From contig CP070819.1 of NCBI GenBank assembly GCA_020344295.1, positions 1,978,444 to 1,989,404 on the forward strand: 10,961 nucleotides of DNA. Reading direction: 5' to 3'. Position 1 is the first letter of the stretch; every line of letters begins with the position of its first letter. This document shows positions 6,658 to 10,961 of this stretch, piece by piece. Both the position numbers and the translations under genes were made by a program. The stretch comes from Dehalococcoidia bacterium. GTDB taxonomy: Bacteria; Chloroflexota; Dehalococcoidia; SZUA-161. The notes under the pieces were generated by a model. It saw nothing but the letters and a program-made list of their open reading frames with translations, was not told the origin of the DNA and ran no database searches.

Positions 6658-7464
6658 CTACCAGGGTAAGGTGGCGAACTGCGCTCTGTCCAACAGAGCG
6701 ATTGCCTCCTTGTCGCACACAGACCGGCAGACACCGCAGCCATAGCACCGGTTCATGTCGATGGTGGGCCTTTTCATTGTGTTGGAATAGCCTATCGCCC
6801 CGAATTGACAGTTCAGAAGACACTTCTTGCAGCCGTTGCATTTATTCCAGTCGACGGTAGCTACGTATTCCGCCCGAAACATTATTTGAGTTAGGTTTGT
6901 TTTGAACTGAATACCGTAGGCCATACAATCCTGATCACAGTTACAGACAGCGCCGATATACGGGGTTCTAAAGGTCCAGATAGAGTGAACCAGGCCCTGT
7001 TTATCAAACGAACGCACTAAACCAACCGCTTCCTCTTTTTCAAGGACTTCGAGTCCATGTGAATAATCGGGGTATTTGCCGAACATTCCCATGATGTCCA
7101 TGCCTACTCCAAAGCAATACCTTGTTTCCCGACCTGTTGTAAGCCTTCTGCATACACATGGCATTCTCACGATCGAGTCCTGCATCTCCAGTATCTGCTC
7201 TACATCCTCGATAGGCACTATCTGGCCCCAATGCAAGGTCTTGTTCTTATGCATAGCCATACGGCGGAAGAATCTATACACCACTGGTATGCTTTTCACA
7301 GCATCCAGTTTGGCCACAGCTGTCCCGCACCTCACCTCAAACTGGGCGCCGAAATCCTCCATGTACTCCGCACGGTTACACTGTTCCCAGAGTTCCCGGG
7401 AGTAGTTACGCATCGTTAAATACCACTTCTTTCCCTCACCATGTTGAATGCAGAACTCACACAT
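6658..7464 (-). CDS. Cys-rich 4Fe-4S binding protein with C-terminal dicluster ferredoxin domain
   Basis: A 268-residue cytosolic protein with GGGGA 7 nt before the ATG. Its N-terminus has a CxxC (C2, C5) in MCEFCIQHGEGKKWYL. A central region has MPCVCRRLTTGR (C103, C105), then C117 and a CNCDQDC cluster (C174, C176, C180). The C-terminal 2[4Fe-4S] module has C209-x2-C212-x2-C215-x3-C219 and C240-x2-C243-x2-C246-x3-C250. The usual proline after the fourth cysteine is missing from both motifs. The C-terminal domain indicates electron transfer; the extra cysteines could bind a further cluster or metal. I recognise this as a conserved type found in anaerobes but know no assigned reaction. It is first in a tight pair with the ferredoxin-like gene at 6335-6643, so the two probably form one electron-transfer unit. 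Confidence 0.88.
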   Translation of the reverse strand: MCEFCIQHGEGKKWYLTMRNYSRELWEQCNRAEYMEDFGAQFEVRCGTAVAKLDAVKSIPVVYRFFRRMAMHKNKTLHWGQIVPIEDVEQILEMQDSIVRMPCVCRRLTTGRETRYCFGVGMDIMGMFGKYPDYSHGLEVLEKEEAVGLVRSFDKQGLVHSIWTFRTPYIGAVCNCDQDCMAYGIQFKTNLTQIMFRAEYVATVDWNKCNGCKKCLLNCQFGAIGYSNTMKRPTIDMNRCYGCGVCRSVCDKEAIALLDRAQFATLPW

Positions 7465-7535
7465 ATAAAATCCCCATGCTACTCATCTGTATCCTGCTTC
7501 ACCGAGGACATAATGGAGGAATACTAATAGATATT

Positions 7536-7670
7536 CTACAGGAAAACGCAGCTTTTTACCTGGAAAATGTTAATGTTTATATCGGAAGTGGCGCGCTGGT
7601 AGGATTTCACTGCGTTGCCCATTACGAAACCAGCTTCAACTATGTCAGGATAGGCATAGCATTTCAGCAT
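7536..7670 (-). pseudogene. Possible short gene remnant with a GNAVK motif
   Basis: On the minus strand a 44-codon frame (ATG at 7670, TAG at 7538-7536) reads MLKCYAYPDIVEAGFVMGNA and continues VKSYQRATSD. The frame stays open upstream towards the terminator at 7709. The 'D...EAGFVMGNAVK' part loosely recalls the C-terminal GNA motif of Cof-type HAD hydrolases, but this is a weak, visual resemblance and no ribosome-binding site is evident. The opposite strand also has an open frame (7476-7673), which looks less protein-like. It may be a relic, a small gene or chance. Confidence 0.22.
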
Positions 7671-7708
7671 TAGCTTGTCACAATTCAAGGCCCAATAGCG
7701 TAGAAATG

Positions 7709-7738
7709 AAAAGGGCGGACGTGGAAGCCCACCCTTTT
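7709..7738 (-). terminator. Rho-independent terminator of the OB-repeat protein operon
   Basis: Read on the minus strand, a 12-bp stem (AAAAGGGTGGGC with GTCCGCCCTTTT) closes a 6-nt loop and runs into a T-rich tail. Two pairs are G-U on this strand but would be A-C mismatches on the other, which indicates that the minus strand is the functional one. It lies about 37 bp after the stop at 7776. Confidence 0.8.
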
Positions 7739-7775
7739 AGAAATTCTACCTTAGTAGTTGATTACGAATCAGTAA

Positions 7776-8951
7776 CTACTGAGCAGTAAACATCTGGGAA
7801 GTGTTATTGACCACTACCGTATATGTCTTGCCTGAGATGAAATCACTGCCGAGGGGAATAGTGTTCTCGACTAACTCGTACAACTGGGCGCAGCCCGTAC
7901 CACCATCCGCAGGCCCCAGGTTAAGAACCTCCACTCGGATCGTGTCGCCCTTGCGTATTACGTCATAGCCATCGTATTTGACGCAGCTGTTAGGCAGCCC
8001 CGAAACGACATGCAGGAAGTATTGCGGTGGCCATGATTCTGCGATCCAAATGTCCAAGTCGTCGATGGGAGCTTGTACCTTCACCATTTCAGGCTCAACT
8101 GGCCCCGGTTTCTTTATGTCGCTGGCCCAGAAAGTACGACTGGGAAGCTGTCCCTCAGTTGGCCTGAGTTCACCAGTTATGATGATCCTGTTGCCGTTTT
8201 CTATTCCCTCCACACTTACCGGAGGTCTCTGTGTTCCGTCATCCTCTACCATCAAGTTGTACCATACTATCAAAGTTTCCCCGCCTGAAGTCAACTCAAA
8301 GCACGGACAACGCACCTCACCGAGCAAGCTTACTGTTCCATAGATTGTGACTTCTGTGTCATATAGTGGATTATTTAATAGCTCAGCAACACTCAGCGCC
8401 GCTGGAGAAGGGATGAACTTGTCCCACTCAGGTTTGTCCTCAGCTGGAATGAACGAATCGGGGTCCCAGGGCCTGTGCCAGCCATCACGCTCTGCATCCC
8501 AAACATAGCCACAACTGCCTGGAGTACCTCCTACTATTTGGGTCTCCCCTTTCTCGATGCTAATAGCCCAGAAATCATTGAGTGATGTGTGTTGACCTGC
8601 CTGCTTGAGTTCGCCAGTTATGTATAACCAGTCACCATTCTCGAGACCTTCAACACTCACAGGAGGCTTTTCCGTGCCATCATCGTCCACCATTAGGTCG
8701 TACCACACTTGTATTGTCTCTCCTCCCGAAACAAGCACAAAACAAGGGCAGAGGAGTTCACCCAACAGAGTCACTTCCCCTTGAATTGTGATGGGTTTGT
8801 TATATACCGGATTATCTAATAACTCGGCAACGCTCAGCGCTTCTTCAGGGACCTTGTCCTGGTCCCATACGATGGCTGCTGTTACACTCCCTCCAACAAG
8901 GCATCCAATAATGAGCAAACTCACAGCTAATATCGCCAACCTCTTTCTCAT
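7776..8951 (-). CDS. Exported protein with two tandem CPC-containing OB-like repeats and a C-terminal beta domain
   Basis: A 391-residue exported protein. The N-terminus (MRKRLAILAVSLLIIGC, then LVGGSVTAA) is a signal peptide or signal anchor. I14-I-G-C17 could be a lipobox, though VTA|A is an alternative cleavage site. Repeat 1 (residues 38-134) and repeat 2 (185-281) align without gaps at an offset of 147. Both contain ALSVAELL, G-x-V-x-LLGE, a CPC motif (68-70 and 215-217), SGGET, VWY-x-LMV-x-DDGT, PPVSVEG and ITGEL before an FW pair. The alternating strand pattern suggests an OB-like fold. The C-terminal domain (about 288-391, with C323 and C354) contains IAESWPPQYFLHVVSGLPNSC and GSDFISGKTYTVVVN, a type I associate with exported proteins of Dehalococcoidia-like genomes. 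It has AAGGAGG before its ATG, which overlaps the upstream stop (TAATG). The function is unknown. Confidence 0.88.
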   Translation of the reverse strand: MRKRLAILAVSLLIIGCLVGGSVTAAIVWDQDKVPEEALSVAELLDNPVYNKPITIQGEVTLLGELLCPCFVLVSGGETIQVWYDLMVDDDGTEKPPVSVEGLENGDWLYITGELKQAGQHTSLNDFWAISIEKGETQIVGGTPGSCGYVWDAERDGWHRPWDPDSFIPAEDKPEWDKFIPSPAALSVAELLNNPLYDTEVTIYGTVSLLGEVRCPCFELTSGGETLIVWYNLMVEDDGTQRPPVSVEGIENGNRIIITGELRPTEGQLPSRTFWASDIKKPGPVEPEMVKVQAPIDDLDIWIAESWPPQYFLHVVSGLPNSCVKYDGYDVIRKGDTIRVEVLNLGPADGGTGCAQLYELVENTIPLGSDFISGKTYTVVVNNTSQMFTAQ

Positions 8952-9205
8952 TACCTTCCTCCTTCATGCTCATTTAAGGTGTGCTCTTGTAAATGTATTG
9001 TAGGTTCCGGTGATCCATGTCCCGTGCCCGATACCGGAACGGTCACGATAACGATGGCCCACATAACGAGTCCGGCGGCAATAGCAGCGGCAACGAATGC
9101 TCGGACAGCTGTCCTCTGGCTCCCGCGATACGCGACGATACCGCCTATAATCAACGCTGCACCGAGTATACTCAGTATCATCCAGATGATGGCGTCCCAG
9201 TTCAT
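8951..9205 (-). CDS. Small two-helix membrane protein
   Basis: An 84-residue protein with AAGGAGG 7 nt upstream of its ATG. There are two hydrophobic helices, at about residues 5-26 and 36-58, joined by a short basic loop (YRGSQRTAVR). By the positive-inside rule the loop is cytoplasmic and both ends face outward, including the C-terminal tail of about 25 residues (SGTGHGSPEPTIHLQEHTLN) with three histidines. Its stop codon shares one base with the start of the downstream exported OB-repeat gene (TAATG), so the two are translationally coupled and probably work together at the membrane. The family is not recognised. Confidence 0.8.
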   Translation of the reverse strand: MNWDAIIWMILSILGAALIIGGIVAYRGSQRTAVRAFVAAAIAAGLVMWAIVIVTVPVSGTGHGSPEPTIHLQEHTLNEHEGGR

Positions 9206-9586
9206 GTCGAGCCTCCTTCTCCGGCTATGTCTATTCTAAAAGGTATGAGGTGATTCAGGCTTTACACTGATAATGACGTTGGAGACGGCAGTTTTGTTCC
9301 ATATTTTAGATTTCGCGTATACCTGTCTATAGATTTCAAGAACAAGGGCCCGCTCGTTTTTACGAGTGGGCCCTTGTTTCAATAAATCGCCTGATACACT
9401 TGACTCATCGGGAGAATTCTCTGTCACTGAAATGGGGATGCCATGTGTAGTCTGGTTTCTATGCTAAAATCTAAGCACTTTGAAAGAACCTCTTAATATT
9501 AGAAGTGGTAAAATTATGGGGGTTGGGTTATATCCAAACCGTTTAATAAACAGCCAAATGATAAATGTATATTAGGTAGCCCGAAA
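9206..9586. other. Divergent intergenic region between the membrane operon and the hydrolase
   Basis: About 380 bp separating divergent genes, containing the strong hairpin at 9341-9378. A TGCTAAAAT extended -10-like element (9462-9470) could serve the plus-strand hydrolase but lacks a clear -35. TAGAAT on the minus strand near 9236 could serve the membrane operon, again without a good -35. A GTG-started minus frame across the hairpin (9427-9236) has no ribosome-binding site and is not called. Confidence 0.35.
9341..9378 (+). terminator. Strong 17-bp hairpin, terminator-like, of unassigned gene
   Basis: AACAAGGGCCCGCTCGT (9341-9357) pairs with 9362-9378 around a 4-nt T loop, with a single non-Watson-Crick position (9352/9367). 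That pair is G-U in plus-strand RNA and C-A in minus-strand RNA, which mildly favours the plus strand. The T-rich ending (CTTGTTT) looks like a terminator. No plus-strand gene lies upstream within reach, so the transcript it would end is unknown. On the minus strand it would lie in the leader of the 9205 operon. Confidence 0.6.
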
Positions 9587-10294
9587 GTGAAACTGATTTT
9601 TGTTCATGGCTCAGGAGGCTGCAAGGAGGTCTGGCTCTACCAGACTAAGCACTTTCCTGAAGCTATCGCTATCGATCTGCCAGGCCATCCCGATGGTGAG
9701 CCGTGTACCAGCGTTGACTCCTATGTTGAGTGGCTGAGGGGATATATACGTGACAGTAGATATATTGATGTAGTCCTAGCAGGACATTCACTAGGCGGCG
9801 CCATCGCTCAACTCTATGCACTAAAATATCCGGAGGATTTGGAGCGGATTATTCTCATCGGCAGCGGTGCGAGGCTCCGAGTCAACACTGTCTACCTCGA
9901 GATGCTGGAGCAAGCAAAAAGCAATTCTAATATACTAATGCATTACTTAGCTGATTCACATAAGCTTATAGATCCCAAGCTCAGAGAGGTTATTCAGAGG
10001 AGAGCCTTCGAGAATGGCCCCAACGTCTTCCTAAACGATATGCTGTGCTGCGATAAGTTTGACGTTATGGATCGGATTCAAGAAATCAAGCTGCCTACTT
10101 TAGCTCTATGTGGAAGCGAGGACATAATGACCCCTCCGAAATACACCAAATATCTCGCCAACAAGATTAAGGGGGCAAGGGAAGTAATAATCGAGGGGGG
10201 TACTCATATGGTCTTCGCCGAAAAGCCTGCTGAGGTCAATCAGGCTATTGAGGATTTTCTCAACAGCCCATGGGAGGAACTCCTCTACCACTGA
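9587..10294 (+). CDS. Alpha/beta-fold hydrolase
   Basis: A 235-residue single-domain alpha/beta hydrolase. It starts at GTG 9587: the frame is open back to 9512 but holds no ATG, GTG or TTG, and KLIFVHG is the normal first strand of the fold. The family motifs are HGSGG at 7-11 (oxyanion-hole region), DLPGHPDG at 30-37, the nucleophile elbow GHSLGG with Ser68, Asp179 in GSEDIMTPP and His207 in GGTHMVF. The catalytic triad is thus complete. A helical cap lies between about residues 100 and 160. The protein is probably a cytosolic esterase or lipase-like hydrolase, or C-C or thioester hydrolase; the substrate cannot be told. The ribosome-binding site is weak. Its stop codon is 24 bp from that of the convergent MBL hydrolase, with no terminator visible between them. 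Confidence 0.92.
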   Translation: MKLIFVHGSGGCKEVWLYQTKHFPEAIAIDLPGHPDGEPCTSVDSYVEWLRGYIRDSRYIDVVLAGHSLGGAIAQLYALKYPEDLERIILIGSGARLRVNTVYLEMLEQAKSNSNILMHYLADSHKLIDPKLREVIQRRAFENGPNVFLNDMLCCDKFDVMDRIQEIKLPTLALCGSEDIMTPPKYTKYLANKIKGAREVIIEGGTHMVFAEKPAEVNQAIEDFLNSPWEELLYH

Positions 10295-10318
10295 TATCTA
10301 AATTAGGGGGAAACAGAA

Positions 10319-10961
10319 TTACTGAAATACGTAGGTTGTGCCCACAGTATTGAGCAGGAATTGGTCCGGCATATCCTTGGCAAATTGATTGATGGCATTC
10401 CACCCAGTGCAATGCATGGGCACAACATAGTCAGGCCCAATCCTCTTCATTTCTTCAATAGTCGGTCCAATAACAGACTCAAAGACCGGGCCTGTGAGGT
10501 GAAATCCGCCCAGGACCGCATGAACGTGATCTGTCTGTGAGATTTTACGAGCATATTCTACGATATTGATTATGCCAGCGTGGGAACATCCCCCGATTAC
10601 CACCAATCCTTTGTTCCTGACCTTTATAGCTAAGCCCTGATCATCCTTGAAGGGATCTACAATCCACTCATTATCGATTTGTGCCTCCGCCCACGGAAAA
10701 CCTTTCTCAAAATCAGTCACTCGTTCAACCTCTCCAGTTACCAGCACATGGTCTGACGCTACAAGAGAAGGGCCTTCGATTTTTCGGAGCACTGCCTTAG
10801 TCCCCATCAATGACTCCTCATCCAAAGCAGGCATATCCGCTTGTATTCCTATCGGAATATTGATTCGACGTTTCAGAAACACATCTGGATGTACAATCAA
10901 CCCAATCTCCTTGCCGGCCCTGTGTAACAGTTCTAAAAGCCCCCCAAAATGATCGAAATGA
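10319..10961 (-). CDS. MBL-fold metallo-hydrolase, COG1237 type (5' end outside window)
   Basis: The last 213 residues of a metallo-beta-lactamase-fold protein; the frame enters from the right edge, so the true start is not in view. The first visible residues, HFDHFGGLLELL, are the end of the HxHxDH metal motif of this superfamily. Later come HPDVFLKRR, VTGEVERVTDFE, the metal-ligand segment GLVVIGGCSHAGIINIVEYA, GGFHLTG and VPMHCTGWNA. These place it in the COG1237 group, which includes archaeal 7,8-dihydropterin-6-methyl-4-(ribofuranosyl)aminobenzene 5'-phosphate synthase-like proteins; bacterial members are mostly uncharacterised. All expected C-terminal metal-site histidines are present, so the enzyme appears intact. 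The substrate is unknown. Confidence 0.9.
   Translation of the reverse strand, partial: HFDHFGGLLELLHRAGKEIGLIVHPDVFLKRRINIPIGIQADMPALDEESLMGTKAVLRKIEGPSLVASDHVLVTGEVERVTDFEKGFPWAEAQIDNEWIVDPFKDDQGLAIKVRNKGLVVIGGCSHAGIINIVEYARKISQTDHVHAVLGGFHLTGPVFESVIGPTIEEMKRIGPDYVVPMHCTGWNAINQFAKDMPDQFLLNTVGTTYVFQ

Noticed and set aside
6644..6841. N-terminal extension of the ferredoxin-like frame up to 6841
   Set aside because: It overlaps the upstream iron-sulfur gene out of frame, has no iron-sulfur or other domain character, and the ATG at 6643 fits the family N-terminus.
7476..7673. 65-codon plus-strand open frame
   Set aside because: No ribosome-binding site and no recognisable motif; the opposite strand of the same segment looks more protein-like.
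9236..9427. 63-codon minus-strand frame starting at GTG
   Set aside because: It runs through the strong hairpin, has no ribosome-binding site and no recognisable domain.

Overview
The window looks like a chromosomal piece of an uncultured anaerobic bacterium, most likely Chloroflexota (Dehalococcoidia-like). This is an inference from gene content: Cys-rich 4Fe-4S proteins, a COG1237-type metallo-hydrolase, a secreted protein ending in the DTIRVI-type extracellular domain, an exported protein with a C-terminal domain I associate with such genomes, and a very long soluble multi-PAS kinase. No rRNA, tRNA, CRISPR array, phage or complete insertion sequence was seen. Most genes are on the minus strand.

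Left part (1-2130): a minus-strand pair consists of a 2,4-dienoyl-CoA-reductase-like SDR followed by a small gene cut by the window edge, with a plausible promoter near 1013-1041. Next comes a low-density region holding a short relic of a VOC/glyoxalase gene (1276-1455) that ends in a hairpin. A small secreted beta-rich protein (1674-2066) follows, with its own terminator-like hairpin.

Centre (2187-7464, minus strand): a short two-gene set encodes a Cys-rich iron-sulfur protein and a small 2[4Fe-4S] ferredoxin-like protein. About 210 bp downstream is an orphan cytosolic histidine kinase with eight PAS domains. The first seven PAS domains form a repeated triplet (A-B-C-A-B-C-A) with an almost exact 385-residue period, followed by a different eighth PAS, HisKA and HATPase. 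No response regulator is in view. A rho-independent terminator (2187-2212) closes the kinase gene. A role for the iron-sulfur proteins as redox partners or inputs of the PAS kinase is possible but is only inferred from position.

Right part (7536-10961): a possible decayed minus-strand gene fragment (7536-7670) lies beside a clear terminator (7709-7738). That terminator ends a translationally coupled two-gene minus operon: a two-helix membrane protein, then an exported protein with two tandem CPC-containing OB-like repeats. A strong orphan hairpin lies at 9341-9378. After it come a plus-strand alpha/beta hydrolase (9587-10294) and a convergent, 5'-truncated MBL-fold hydrolase running off the right edge.
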